This document shows, in pieces, positions 42,391 to 51,100 of a stretch of DNA of 64,000 bases. The position numbers were made by a program, and so were the translations under genes. Below the pieces are notes generated by a model that did no database searches, was not told the origin of the DNA, and saw nothing but the letters and a program-made list of their open reading frames with translations. Every line of letters begins with the position of its first letter. Within the stretch, counting starts at the first letter, position 1. The stretch is from an uncultured Flavobacteriaceae bacterium (GTDB lineage: Bacteria > Bacteroidota > Bacteroidia > Flavobacteriales > Flavobacteriaceae), in the NCBI GenBank assembly GCA_938092005.1, contig CALKOU010000001.1:124001-188000 (forward strand). Direction: 5' to 3'.

Positions 42391-43388
42391 TTTTTGTCTT
42401 GCTTAAATTGTGCTACTCGCTTTAAAGCGTTTATACGTATATCTTCCCAAAATAAAGAAACATCAAAGCGGTGATAATCTTTAATAAAAGACATCCAAAA
42501 ACGCTTGGGTACTTTGGGTAAACTTACCCAGAGCATACCGTCAATAACTTCAACTTCCAAACTATTTCCGTAAATAGCATTATCGTAATACAACACGCCT
42601 TTGTGTTGAGAAAACGAACTTGTTTTACTATCGTTCCAAGTGATAGGGTTAGTCGTGACAGCGTTGCTATACCAAGCAAAATATTTTGGATATTTACCTT
42701 TCTTGTAACTGTTCCAACTCACATAACCACCCGTTTCTTCAGGGCTTGTTAAGGGTTTTATAGATTTAAAATCATCAATCAGAACTCGAGTTCCAATTAG
42801 ATAGGCAGCTACCAGTTGACGCTGAAGTTGTGTTTGATCAAAATAATCTTGAAGGATTTTCTTTAGATGAAAAGCACCTTGACTATGACCTGCAAGGATT
42901 ATGGGGCGCCCTTTATTTTCATGTTTCAAATAATACTCAAATGCAGCTTTAACATCTTCATACGCGAGCTGTTGAGCTTTAAGACCACCTTGGTTTCGGT
43001 GGGGTTCAAAAAAAGCACGGTAGTGATTTTGTTGATAGTACGGCACAAACAAGCGACCAGCATCTGCCCAAGCAGCTGCTTGATAGGGAACTATCCATTT
43101 AAGCACATCTGCGTTGATGTCGGGATCCGTAATAGAAGCATTCCAGCGCGCATCTTTTTTATTAGTGAGAAGGGTTGGATAAATATAAAAAACATCTGCA
43201 TCTGGAGCAGTCGTTGTTCCCACTTTTTTCCCGTCAATTGTGGTGCCAGCAAACACAGCCCAGTGCTGTGGCATGGCATAAGTGGTCGTTTTGATCCGTG
43301 GAACCACAGAACTAGAACGGTATTGCACCTTACAAGACGATATGAACAATAGAACAATTCCAAGAAATGCAATACGAAGCATTCTCAT
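42387..43388 (-). CDS. DUF3089 family alpha/beta-hydrolase lipoprotein
   Basis: A 333-residue lipoprotein: signal sequence with lipobox FISSC (Cys19), then an alpha/beta-hydrolase-like fold. The nucleophile elbow GHSQGAFHL (near residue 170) has the expected serine, and YIYPT near 70 is a DUF3089 hallmark. Likely an esterase or lipase of the envelope; substrate unknown. It converges with the ferredoxin gene and is divergent from the SGNH gene with 74 bp between. Confidence 0.83.
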   Translation of the reverse strand: MRMLRIAFLGIVLLFISSCKVQYRSSSVVPRIKTTTYAMPQHWAVFAGTTIDGKKVGTTTAPDADVFYIYPTLLTNKKDARWNASITDPDINADVLKWIVPYQAAAWADAGRLFVPYYQQNHYRAFFEPHRNQGGLKAQQLAYEDVKAAFEYYLKHENKGRPIILAGHSQGAFHLKKILQDYFDQTQLQRQLVAAYLIGTRVLIDDFKSIKPLTSPEETGGYVSWNSYKKGKYPKYFAWYSNAVTTNPITWNDSKTSSFSQHKGVLYYDNAIYGNSLEVEVIDGMLWVSLPKVPKRFWMSFIKDYHRFDVSLFWEDIRINALKRVAQFKQDKN

Positions 43389-43462
43389 GACAATTTTTTT
43401 TCAAATATCCATATTAAAAATCAAATGAACATATATTTAGTACATTTAAGAAATTTTAGTTT

Positions 43463-44209
43463 ATGAAGGTTTTTCCCATTTCTTTATTATTATTCTTAAT
43501 ATTAACCGTTGCTGGTTGTAAATCCTCAGATGATTCGCCATCTACAAACGAAAACTGTGTTGACCGTACTGGAGATGTCAACATCATGCCATTAGGAGCT
43601 TCTCGTGTAGCGGGATCGCCTCCAGGCTTCGAAAGTTATCGTTACGAACTTTGGAAAAAGTTTATTGATGGGGGTTGGTCGGTTGACTATGTTGGAACTG
43701 AGAAAGACGCCGCAACTTACAATAGCTACAAAGGTTTTTGTTTTGATACCGATCACGAAGGTAGGTCGGGATGGACCTCAGCACAAATCAATGAAAATAT
43801 AGAAAACTGGCTTGATTCAGGAGAAACACCTGATATTGTTTTGTTTAGTTCTCCCGGAGGAAATGATGCATTGAAAGGAGATCAAATTGAAGATATTGTA
43901 CCCAGGATAAACGCTATTATAGATAAAGTTCAAACACATAACCCTAATGTGACAATTGTAATTGAGCAAATGGCGCCTTTACATTCTAGCCTGATTAACA
44001 ATGATCTCAGAAGTGCTTTAACAGCATTTAGAACAATTATCGAATTAATCGCAGAAACAAAATCGACACCAAATTCTGAAATTGTTGTTGTGGATATGGC
44101 AACTGGTTTTTTAGATCATTATTATGCAGATGGGTTACATTATAATAACGACGGTGCCTTATTTGTGGCAGAACGGTATTACAGTATTTTAATTCCGCTT
44201 TTACAATAA
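43463..44209 (+). CDS. SGNH/GDSL-like hydrolase lipoprotein
   Basis: A 248-residue lipoprotein (lipobox TVAGC, Cys19; then the acidic SSDDSPS typical of exported lipoproteins). The fold is that of SGNH esterases: block I reads MPLGASRVAG (usually GDS), block III has SSPGGNDALKG (GxND), block V has YADGLHYNNDG (DxxH). The aspartate of GDS is alanine but the catalytic Ser, Asn, Asp and His remain, so activity is plausible. Likely a carbohydrate esterase; substrate not known. Confidence 0.8.
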   Translation: MKVFPISLLLFLILTVAGCKSSDDSPSTNENCVDRTGDVNIMPLGASRVAGSPPGFESYRYELWKKFIDGGWSVDYVGTEKDAATYNSYKGFCFDTDHEGRSGWTSAQINENIENWLDSGETPDIVLFSSPGGNDALKGDQIEDIVPRINAIIDKVQTHNPNVTIVIEQMAPLHSSLINNDLRSALTAFRTIIELIAETKSTPNSEIVVVDMATGFLDHYYADGLHYNNDGALFVAERYYSILIPLLQ

Positions 44210-44248
44210 AAGTTGGGTAACATTTCAAATTTTAAGTACTTTAGACTT

Positions 44249-44755
44249 ATGAAAAAGAAAGCGATACTACTTTTAATACTACCTTTATTTATTGCCTGTC
44301 AGCACAGCACAATCGAAATTGGCTTAACGCCAAAAAGTGGCTCAACGGCAGTAGGGTTTGTTTTATTAAACGAGCAGCGGGGTATGGTGTCTTTCAGTGC
44401 TACCATACGCGGATTATCTGAAGGGACACACGCCATACATTTACACGAAAAAGCGGATTGTTCATCCGATGATGGAAAATCAACAGGTGGACATTGGAAT
44501 CCTACCTTTGCTCAACATGGTGCTTGGGGCGATGCAACAGGTTACCACAAAGGAGACATAGGAAACTTTGAAGTGGGACCAGATGGCATTGGACGTGTTT
44601 ATTTTGAAACAGATGAGTGGTGCATAGGATGCGATGATGAATCAAAAAACATTCTTGGAAAAGCAGTAATTGTACATCAAGGCGCAGATGATTTTGTTTC
44701 ACAACCATCAGGGGCAGCAGGAGCACGCATTAGTTGCGCAGGAATTGTAGAGTAA
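44249..44755 (+). CDS. sodC: Cu/Zn superoxide dismutase, lipoprotein
   Basis: A 168-residue periplasmic or surface superoxide dismutase. Lipobox LFIAC (Cys17) follows a short signal sequence. Metal ligands are seen in HAIHLHEKADC, GGHWNP, GYHKGDIGN and VIVHQGADDF, and the structural disulfide Cys in ADC and ISCAG. I start it at the ATG at 44249; an upstream in-frame start at 44213 has no signal peptide logic. It ends one base before the stop of the converging plsC gene. Confidence 0.92.
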   Translation: MKKKAILLLILPLFIACQHSTIEIGLTPKSGSTAVGFVLLNEQRGMVSFSATIRGLSEGTHAIHLHEKADCSSDDGKSTGGHWNPTFAQHGAWGDATGYHKGDIGNFEVGPDGIGRVYFETDEWCIGCDDESKNILGKAVIVHQGADDFVSQPSGAAGARISCAGIVE

Positions 44756-45484
44756 TTACTTTTTTGGAGGGACTTGCCCTATGGCTTCTGTAATTTGAGC
44801 AACCAACTCTTCATTTGATTTCTCAAGATCAAACACGATTGGTGGCTTTATGTGCATGGTTTGCTTAATCCCTTTTTTCTTTATAAAAATTCCTTTTTTA
44901 TCAAACGAACGTCTAAAACCATCTATCTGAATCGGGACCACAATGGGGTTATATGTCTTAATGATATGTAGGGTTCCTTTACGTACAGGAGCAAATGGTT
45001 TTGTCGTGCCCTGCGGGAATGTAATAACCCAACCATCATCAAGTGCCTTTCCAATATTTGAAATATCACTCATTTTAACTTGACGATTAACGGCTTTGCC
45101 TTTTTCACGCCAAGTACGTTCGATGGAAATGGAACCGGTGTATGCCAAAATGCGAGGCAGTAAACCTGCCTTCATGGTTTCTTTTGCAGCAATGTAGTAC
45201 ACATTTAATTTTGGTCGCCAGATGTAACGCAAATAGTTCAGGTTATCATCACGACCAGCCAAACTTGCAAAAAACACATGAAACATGGCTGTTACATCAG
45301 CAAAATACGTTTGATGGTTGGAAATAAAAAGTACATTTTTATCTGGAAGTTCGCGAATAATTTTAGACCCACGAATCTGTAAATCATTAAAGCCGTTGAA
45401 ACGCTTTCGGGTAAAGGCCCCCAATAGGCGTATCAGCCATAGCTTTAAAAACAAGTAATGTCCAAAAGGATTTCGTTTTAACAC
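44756..45484 (-). CDS. plsC: 1-acylglycerol-3-phosphate acyltransferase (PlsC family)
   Basis: Makes phosphatidic acid by acylating lysophosphatidate. The acyltransferase motifs are SNHQTYFADV (NHxxxxD) and FPQGTTK (FPEGT variant with Gln for Glu), then VVPIQIDG. There is no ATG before the domain. The best start is GTG at 45484 (reading MLKRNPFGHYLFLK; 242 residues), since this N-terminus resembles other flavobacterial PlsC proteins. A TTG at 45577 would add 31 residues and abut the divergent PPIase start. The Gln in the FPQGT motif is unusual. Confidence 0.82.
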   Translation of the reverse strand: MLKRNPFGHYLFLKLWLIRLLGAFTRKRFNGFNDLQIRGSKIIRELPDKNVLFISNHQTYFADVTAMFHVFFASLAGRDDNLNYLRYIWRPKLNVYYIAAKETMKAGLLPRILAYTGSISIERTWREKGKAVNRQVKMSDISNIGKALDDGWVITFPQGTTKPFAPVRKGTLHIIKTYNPIVVPIQIDGFRRSFDKKGIFIKKKGIKQTMHIKPPIVFDLEKSNEELVAQITEAIGQVPPKK

Positions 45485-45577
45485 GATTTGGTTTTGTTTT
45501 GCTAAAATACAAAAGCAAAGGAAATCAAACTGCACAAATTGAACATCCTGAAAAATGAAAAAGATTACCTTTACCAA

Positions 45578-46288
45578 ATGTTAAAAAAGTATTGTTTAGG
45601 TTTTGTTTGTATTATTTTTTTAGGGGTTGTTATTTCATGTACAACATCTAAAAAATCCGAAATACCACAAAAAATAGTGTCGGAATCGGCTGCTTATAAA
45701 ACAATTAACAAACCAGCTCCAAAGCAGAAAAGCGATGTACCGCTAACCGCTGAAACGGCAATCCCTTTTTTAAAACGCTATGGGGAAAAGCATCTAGATA
45801 ACAAGGTTCGTGTCGAAACGCCACTAGGAAGTTTTGATATCCTACTTTTTGAAGAAACGCCATACCATCGGGCAAATTTTATTTTTCTGACCAAGCAAAA
45901 ATATTTTGACGGCACCTATTTCCATCGTGTCGTTAAAGACTTTATTATTCAAGGGGGGAATTCTGACAATACAGACACAGGGCAAAAACGCAGAAAAATT
46001 GGCAAATATTTACTCCCACCCGACACAAGAAAGGGATTTAAACATCATCGTGGTGTGATTTCTATGCCAAGCAGTGAAATTGAAAATCCACATAAATTAG
46101 CTTCACCTTATGAATTTTTTATTGTTCAAAAATCACCAGGAGCCTACCATCTTGACGGAGGCTATACCGTTTTTGGAAAAGTTATTAAAGGCATGGATGT
46201 TGTTGATGCCATTAACGCATTACCAACCGATAAACGAGAGTGGCCAGAAACAAACATGCGCATGCGTGTAACTGTCTTAGCGAATTAA
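45578..46288 (+). CDS. Cyclophilin-type peptidyl-prolyl isomerase, lipoprotein
   Basis: A 236-residue envelope protein. A signal sequence with lipobox VVISC (Cys21) is followed by a linker and a cyclophilin domain (about 85-236): GTYFHRVVKDFIIQGGN, GVISMPSS and YTVFGKVIKGMDVVDAI. Presumed folding helper for outer membrane or periplasmic proteins. I start at the ATG at 45578, which gives a proper lipoprotein signal; a longer reading from 45539 puts 13 extra residues before it. Only 2 bp to oxyR. Confidence 0.88.
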   Translation: MLKKYCLGFVCIIFLGVVISCTTSKKSEIPQKIVSESAAYKTINKPAPKQKSDVPLTAETAIPFLKRYGEKHLDNKVRVETPLGSFDILLFEETPYHRANFIFLTKQKYFDGTYFHRVVKDFIIQGGNSDNTDTGQKRRKIGKYLLPPDTRKGFKHHRGVISMPSSEIENPHKLASPYEFFIVQKSPGAYHLDGGYTVFGKVIKGMDVVDAINALPTDKREWPETNMRMRVTVLAN

Positions 46289-46290
46289 AA

Positions 46291-47220
46291 ATGACCATAA
46301 CACAACTTAAATATTGCATTGCCGTTGCTGAACATCGCAACTTTACCACAGCTGCCGATCATGTTTTTGTGACCCAGCCTACACTTAGTATGCAAATTCA
46401 AAAATTAGAACAAGAACTTGATCTTAAAATTTTTGATCGCTCACAAAAACCTATTGGACTTACGGCGGTAGGAGAAAAAATCATACAACAAGCACATCTT
46501 ATTGTAGCTGAAGCAGATCGAATGCAGGATGTTATTCAGCAAGAAAAAGGCGTGATTGGAGGGAGCTTCAAACTAGGTGTTATTCCAACCATAATGCCTA
46601 CCCTACTCCCCATGTTTTTGCAAACAGTATTGAAAGCATTTCCAAAACTTGTTTTAGAAATTGAAGAGATGCCTACGCAACAAATTATCGAAAACCTTGA
46701 AAAGGGAACCCTTGATGCTGGAATCTTAGCAACGCCATTGGAGCTTGAGCATATTCTAGAAAAACCGCTTTACTTCGAACCATTTATGGTCTATGCGCCC
46801 TTACATTCCAAATTAAGTGAAGTGAAAAACATCACGCCAGAGATGTTAAAAGACGAGCGAATACTATTGTTACAAGATGGGCATTGCTTTAGAAATGCAG
46901 CATTAAACATTTGCAAATTACAACATGATACTCCTACAACATTTGAAATAAAAAGTGGCAGTTTTGAAACACTTGTGCAGCTTTCACAAGAGGGTCTGGG
47001 CGTAACATTATTACCGTATTTACATGCCCGTAAATTGAGCGAAATGCAGCAAAAAAATTTAAAATCGTTTGAAGCTCCTGAACCTGCCAGAGAGGTAAGT
47101 ATGGTTTATCACAAGCGTAAACTAAAACTGCATATTATCGAGGCATTACACGATAAAATTAGAGCTATTATTAGAGGAGCAATAGTCTACGAGGACATAA
47201 ACATCATCAGTCCAAAGTAA
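46291..47220 (+). CDS. oxyR: LysR family hydrogen peroxide regulator OxyR
   Basis: A 309-residue LysR-type activator. The N-terminal winged helix reads MTITQLKYCIAVAEHRNF and TQPTLSMQIQKLE. The redox pair is Cys199 and Cys208 in GHCFRNAALNIC, the same spacing as E. coli OxyR's GHC-x8-C disulfide switch. It should sense peroxide and activate defence genes, perhaps the peroxiredoxin and sodC seen elsewhere in the window. It starts at 46291, 2 bp after the PPIase gene. Its 3' end overlaps a small convergent gene by 14 bp. Confidence 0.9.
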   Translation: MTITQLKYCIAVAEHRNFTTAADHVFVTQPTLSMQIQKLEQELDLKIFDRSQKPIGLTAVGEKIIQQAHLIVAEADRMQDVIQQEKGVIGGSFKLGVIPTIMPTLLPMFLQTVLKAFPKLVLEIEEMPTQQIIENLEKGTLDAGILATPLELEHILEKPLYFEPFMVYAPLHSKLSEVKNITPEMLKDERILLLQDGHCFRNAALNICKLQHDTPTTFEIKSGSFETLVQLSQEGLGVTLLPYLHARKLSEMQQKNLKSFEAPEPAREVSMVYHKRKLKLHIIEALHDKIRAIIRGAIVYEDINIISPK

Positions 47221-47383
47221 GCCTTGAATTTTCTAATTTAGTAACCCATTGCTTTAACCTTGCATAGTCATATGATGTAAGCTGTGATTTTGCTTTTTCC
47301 AACTCTTTATAAAACAAAGAAGGATACACGTAAACTTTAGCTAATACTTTTTTGAAATACGATACCGTTGGTTTTGGTGACAT
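47207..47383 (-). CDS. Small conserved-looking basic protein, 58 residues
   Basis: An ORF from ATG at 47383 to TGA at 47207 reads MSPKPTVSYFKKVLAKVYVY and continues PSLFYKELEKAKSQLTSYDY, then ARLKQWVTKLENSRLTLD. The pattern SYFKKVL, LFYKELEKA and LKQWV resembles a small flavobacterial family I recall with LSFDPxLFxKELEKA and LxEWV; function unknown. It has no cysteine or membrane segment and looks like two or three helices. It fills an otherwise empty 220-bp gap and overlaps the convergent oxyR end by 14 bp, which argues for it being a real gene. Confidence 0.65.
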   Translation of the reverse strand: MSPKPTVSYFKKVLAKVYVYPSLFYKELEKAKSQLTSYDYARLKQWVTKLENSRLTLD

Positions 47384-47440
47384 GGTAATTATTTGCCACT
47401 AAAAAAGGAAAACATTTTCAAAAAAAGTGTTGATGAAATG

Positions 47441-47896
47441 TTAATTTTTTGGTTTTATGGACCACAAAAATGAAAAAGAAGAAACCTCATCTCCATGTTG
47501 ATCATATCCCTTGGCATCAAGCCAAATTTGCTTGGGTGCATTTTCTTCAATAGCAGCCGTTATGGTTTCAGAAACAACTTTGCCTTGAAGGCATGTAAAT
47601 GTGATCAACCCGACCGCCTTTTTTGAAAAAGTAGCTTTATTTTCAACCACAAGCATGGATGCGTTTATGTTTTTTTGTCGTAACGACTTCATGATTAATA
47701 CACCAGTTGAAAGCTCTGCCGCCATACCTTGTACAGCCCAAAACATGGAACGAAATGGATTTTTGTTCATCCAATTTAATCGAACACTAACTGTGCATTG
47801 TGAATCCTCTATACTTTTAACACGTACGCCAGTAAAATAGGCAGCTGGAAGCTTAAATAGCGTATAAAATGTTATGGATGAGGGTGTAATTCGCAT
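47441..47896 (-). CDS. DUF4442 family hotdog-fold protein
   Basis: A 151-residue protein with hotdog (thioesterase-like) features: PFRSMFWAVQGMAAELSTG (about 46-65) holds the central helix, and the sequence ends in the beta strands of the fold. DUF4442 relatives are presumed acyl-CoA thioesterases, but no activity is proven. It lies 2 bp after trxB and is likely co-transcribed with it. Confidence 0.8.
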   Translation of the reverse strand: MRITPSSITFYTLFKLPAAYFTGVRVKSIEDSQCTVSVRLNWMNKNPFRSMFWAVQGMAAELSTGVLIMKSLRQKNINASMLVVENKATFSKKAVGLITFTCLQGKVVSETITAAIEENAPKQIWLDAKGYDQHGDEVSSFSFLWSIKPKN

Positions 47897-47898
47897 TC

Positions 47899-48855
47899 TC
47901 AGGCTTCAGTTTCAATAGTGGCTAGATAACGCTCCGCATCTAATGCTGCCATACATCCTGTACCAGCTGCTGTTACCGCTTGACGATATTCTTTATCTTG
48001 AACGTCTCCAGATGCAAACACACCTGGAATATTTGTTTTGGTTGATTTTCCTTCTGTAATCAAATATCCTGCATCGTCCATGTCAAGTTGCCCTGCAAAG
48101 ATTTCGGTATTAGGCTTGTGACCAATAGCAATAAAAAGACCGGTAATTGCAATTTCTTCTTTCGCACCAGTTTGATTATTAACCATTCGCAATCCTTCTA
48201 CCACTTGGTCTCCTAACACTTCGTCAATTTCTGTATTGTAACGCAGATCAATATTTGGTGTGGAAGTCACCCGGTGCTGCATGGCTTTTGAGGCTCTCAT
48301 CTGATCTTTTCGCACTAACATGGTAACATTCTTACAGATGTTAGCTAAGTATGTAGCTTCTTCAGCAGCAGTATCACCACCTCCTACGATAGCCACATCT
48401 TGTCCTTTATAGAAAAAACCATCACATACGGCACAGGCCGACACCCCTCCGCCACGAAGTCGTTGCTCGCTTGGCAAACCCAAATATTTTGCTGTTGCAC
48501 CAGTTGATATAATGACTGTTTCGGCTACCACTTCTTTAGTATCGTCAATTGTTACGCGGTGTAAGCCACCTACTTCTTTCGAAAAGGCTACCGCCGTAGC
48601 CATACCAATGCGTACATCGGTGCCAAAACGTTCTGCTTGTTGCTGCAATTGCACCATCATAGTTGGGCCATCAACTCCTTCGGGGTAACCAGGAAAATTA
48701 TCAACCTCGGTGGTTGTGGTAAGTTGCCCCCCAGGCTCCAAGCCCGTATATACGACAGGCTTTAAGTCGGCGCGAGCGGCATAAATTGCGGCAGTATACC
48801 CAGCGGGACCAGATCCAATAATTAAGGTTTTAATGTGTTCAGGTGAATTGCTCAT
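47899..48855 (-). CDS. trxB: Thioredoxin reductase
   Basis: FAD enzyme reducing thioredoxin with NADPH. The 318-residue protein has the FAD motif IIGSGPAGYTAAIYA, the active-site Cys141/Cys144 in ACAVCDG, the NADP motif VGGGDTAAEEA and the late VFASGDVQDKEYRQAVTAAG. It supports the thioredoxin of the peroxiredoxin cassette, the APS reductase and DsbD. First gene of a two-gene unit with DUF4442. Confidence 0.95.
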   Translation of the reverse strand: MSNSPEHIKTLIIGSGPAGYTAAIYAARADLKPVVYTGLEPGGQLTTTTEVDNFPGYPEGVDGPTMMVQLQQQAERFGTDVRIGMATAVAFSKEVGGLHRVTIDDTKEVVAETVIISTGATAKYLGLPSEQRLRGGGVSACAVCDGFFYKGQDVAIVGGGDTAAEEATYLANICKNVTMLVRKDQMRASKAMQHRVTSTPNIDLRYNTEIDEVLGDQVVEGLRMVNNQTGAKEEIAITGLFIAIGHKPNTEIFAGQLDMDDAGYLITEGKSTKTNIPGVFASGDVQDKEYRQAVTAAGTGCMAALDAERYLATIETEA

Positions 48856-48959
48856 AATTAAATCTTGAAATTCAAAATTACGTGATTCAGGTTAAAGCAC
48901 ATTAATATTGGTATTAAAAGTTATTATCAATCTATTACATAAAATGATAGAAAATTATG

Positions 48960-48990
48960 TTTGTCAACCTTACGATATATTCTATATTTG
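48960..48990 (+). promoter_or_regulatory. Promoter of tRNA-Pro(UGG)
   Basis: TTTG at 48960-48963, a 19-base spacer and TATATTTG at 48983-48990 match the full Bacteroidota promoter consensus. The mature tRNA begins 13 bp after the minus-7 box. Confidence 0.88.
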
Positions 48991-49002
48991 CAATCCGTTT
49001 AA

Positions 49003-49077
49003 CGGGGTGTAGCGTAGCCCGGTCATCGCGCCTGCTTTGGGAGCAGGAGGTCGCAGGTTCGAATCCTGCCACCCCGA
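49003..49077 (+). tRNA. tRNA-Pro(UGG)
   Basis: Acceptor CGGGGTG pairs with CACCCCG, discriminator A. The anticodon arm CCTGC/GCAGG holds the loop TTTGGGA, anticodon UGG, which reads CCA and CCG by wobble. T-arm GCAGGTTCGAATCCTGC is perfect. Its last 14 bases are also the beginning of the 74-bp repeat copied at 49156. Confidence 0.97.
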
Positions 49078-49137
49078 CTAAATAAAATTCAATTGAGATG
49101 TGTATGACATGATCATCGCGTCCCGATTGAATCGGGA
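49064..49137 (+). repeat. Repeat R1, first copy (tRNA-Pro 3' end plus flank)
   Basis: 74 bp starting in the T-arm of tRNA-Pro(UGG) and ending in the palindrome TCCCGATTGAATCGGGA. It matches 49156-49229 at 73 of 74 positions, offset 92 bp. A spacer of 18 bp (AGGTAGCTGACCGAAAAG region) separates the copies. Confidence 0.93.
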
Positions 49138-49155
49138 AGGTAGCTGACCGAAAAG

Positions 49156-49224
49156 TCCTGCCACCCCGACTAAATAAATTTCAATTGAGATGTGTATGAC
49201 ATGATCATCGCGTCCCGATTGAAT

Positions 49225-49229
<5 letters not shown>
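49156..49229 (+). repeat. Repeat R1, second copy
   Basis: Differs from 49064-49137 by one base. It includes a 14-base orphan copy of the tRNA-Pro(UGG) 3' end (TCCTGCCACCCCGA). Its last five bases are shared with the 5' acceptor strand of tRNA-Pro(GGG), so the repeat boundary lies inside a tRNA gene. Confidence 0.93.
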
Positions 49230-49390
<161 letters not shown>

Positions 49391-49445
49391 GGGAGGGTCG
49401 CAGGTTCAAACTTAGCGAAGCGGTCTCACGACCAAAGGGAGTAAC

Positions 49446-49551
49446 CCTGTCATCCCGACTTTTTCTGCTCATTAACCAATCTTTTAACGTACTGCAATCC
49501 AATATTTTATTAATAATGTGGCGCAGCACAGGAGCGCATCCCGATGTAATC
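49446..49551 (+). repeat. Repeat R2, second copy
   Basis: Copy of 49286-49390. It ends abruptly after GATGTAATC, in the middle of the palindrome that replaces the anticodon arm, after which the sequence becomes unrelated. Confidence 0.92.
49516..49551 (+). pseudogene. 5' fragment of a second broken tRNA-Pro copy
   Basis: ATGTGGCGCAGCACAGGAGC and following bases repeat the start of the broken tRNA at 49355, but stop after the left palindrome arm. The region 49552-49728 up to the next gene shows no gene or clear promoter. Confidence 0.75.
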
Positions 49552-49728
49552 TATAAACCTAAGAGGTCAAATGCTTTAGGTACGCTAATAGGCATATTAT
49601 AACATCTTTTCTAATATAATACCAATCCCTGTTGATTGCCGTGTTTTTTCTATACTTTTAACAGGTAATTTATAGCATAGCGTATTTGATCAATCTAGCG
49701 CACCGAATTCATAAAAAATGTCTTATTC

Positions 49729-50955
49729 ATGAAAAATTATGATGTTCTTATCGTGGGCGGAGGCGCTGCTGGGTTCTTTTCGGCAATAAACACAGCTCAA
49801 AAAAACCCTACCCTTAAAATTGGCATTTTAGAGCGCGGAAGCAATGTTTTGTCTAAGGTAAAGATTTCTGGTGGTGGAAGATGTAATGTAACGCATGCTG
49901 AGTTTGAACCTAAGCCGTTAACGCTTCATTATCCAAGAGGTCAAAAAGAATTACTTGGGCCATTTCACACATTCATGACAGGTGATACCATGAAGTGGTT
50001 TGAAGAACGAGGTGTCAATTTAGTTATTGAAGCGGATGGGCGTGTTTTTCCCAAGTCAAATTCTTCTCAAACGATTATTGATTGTTTTCTGTCTGAAGCG
50101 CACAAATACAAGATTGATATCTTACTGAACCACTCCGTTCAGGACATTGAGCCTGGTCAAGATCAATGGAAGCTAACAACTCCTCAACAGACGCTTTGCA
50201 CAAAAAAGGTCATGGTTGCAACAGGAAGTAATCCTAAAATGTGGAAGCTGTTACAAAAACTAGGACACCATACCACTACTCCAGTACCTTCGCTATTTAC
50301 ATTCATGATTTCTGATCCACGCATTAAATCAATCCCAGGAGTTGTTGCTAAACACGTAATGCTTTCCGTAAATAATAGTTCATTAACATCATCTGGTCCG
50401 CTTCTTATTACGCATACTGGGGTAAGTGCTCCTTCGGTTCTCAAGCTATCCGCTTACGGAGCTCTCGAATTAGCGAAGCGAAATTATAATTTTGACCTAA
50501 AAATAAATTTTATTTCAAAGGAGCTAACCGAATGTGTTGAGGAATTAGGCGAATTCAAAAAAAATATTTCGAAGAAATATATTCGCAAACATGCTTTATA
50601 CGACTTACCAAAACGTTTATGGGAACAACTGGTAAAAGCTGCTGAATTTCCTGAAAACATCAAATGGGCCGAAGTAAATCATAAGCAACTGCAGCATCTT
50701 GGATTACAATTGACATCAGCTGTATTTAAGGTTACTGGAAAAAGCACGTTTAAAGAAGAATTTGTTACTGCTGGAGGAATAGACTTAAAAGAAATCAACT
50801 TTAAAACTTTTGAGAGTAAACTACACGACAATTTATTTTTTGCAGGTGAGATTCTCAATATTGATGCGGTTACGGGAGGGTTTAATTTTCAAAATGCATG
50901 GACGGGTGGTTTCATTGCTGCTCAGCATATGAGCAATGACAAAAAAGGAGTATAA
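49729..50955 (+). CDS. BaiN/RdsA-like NAD(P)/FAD-dependent oxidoreductase (HI0933 family)
   Basis: A 408-residue flavoprotein. The N-terminal FAD motif is VLIVGGGAAGFFSAINTA, followed by KVKISGGGRCNVTHAEF, the family signature, and a late GEILNIDAVTGGFNFQNAWTGG (in part) that closes the FAD site. Family members are poorly characterised; some reduce steroid or bile acid double bonds. It is monocistronic, downstream of the tRNA-Pro repeats. Confidence 0.88.
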   Translation: MKNYDVLIVGGGAAGFFSAINTAQKNPTLKIGILERGSNVLSKVKISGGGRCNVTHAEFEPKPLTLHYPRGQKELLGPFHTFMTGDTMKWFEERGVNLVIEADGRVFPKSNSSQTIIDCFLSEAHKYKIDILLNHSVQDIEPGQDQWKLTTPQQTLCTKKVMVATGSNPKMWKLLQKLGHHTTTPVPSLFTFMISDPRIKSIPGVVAKHVMLSVNNSSLTSSGPLLITHTGVSAPSVLKLSAYGALELAKRNYNFDLKINFISKELTECVEELGEFKKNISKKYIRKHALYDLPKRLWEQLVKAAEFPENIKWAEVNHKQLQHLGLQLTSAVFKVTGKSTFKEEFVTAGGIDLKEINFKTFESKLHDNLFFAGEILNIDAVTGGFNFQNAWTGGFIAAQHMSNDKKGV

Positions 50956-50982
50956 AGAACGTTCATCTGCATGTAACAATCT

Positions 50983-51016
50983 TTTGTTAAGCACTCCACT
51001 CATGGCGTTATTTTTG
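50983..51016 (+). promoter_or_regulatory. Promoter of the arginase gene
   Basis: TTTG at 50983-50986, 22-base spacer, TATTTTTG at 51009-51016: both boxes match the Bacteroidota consensus. This predicts a 5' leader of about 80 nt before the ATG at 51101. Confidence 0.7.
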
Positions 51017-51100
51017 CTTGCATAAATCGTCAATTCCGTATTTTTTTTAAATTTATATGAGATAAGCTCCCTTACCAATTAAAACGCAACCCGATCATCT

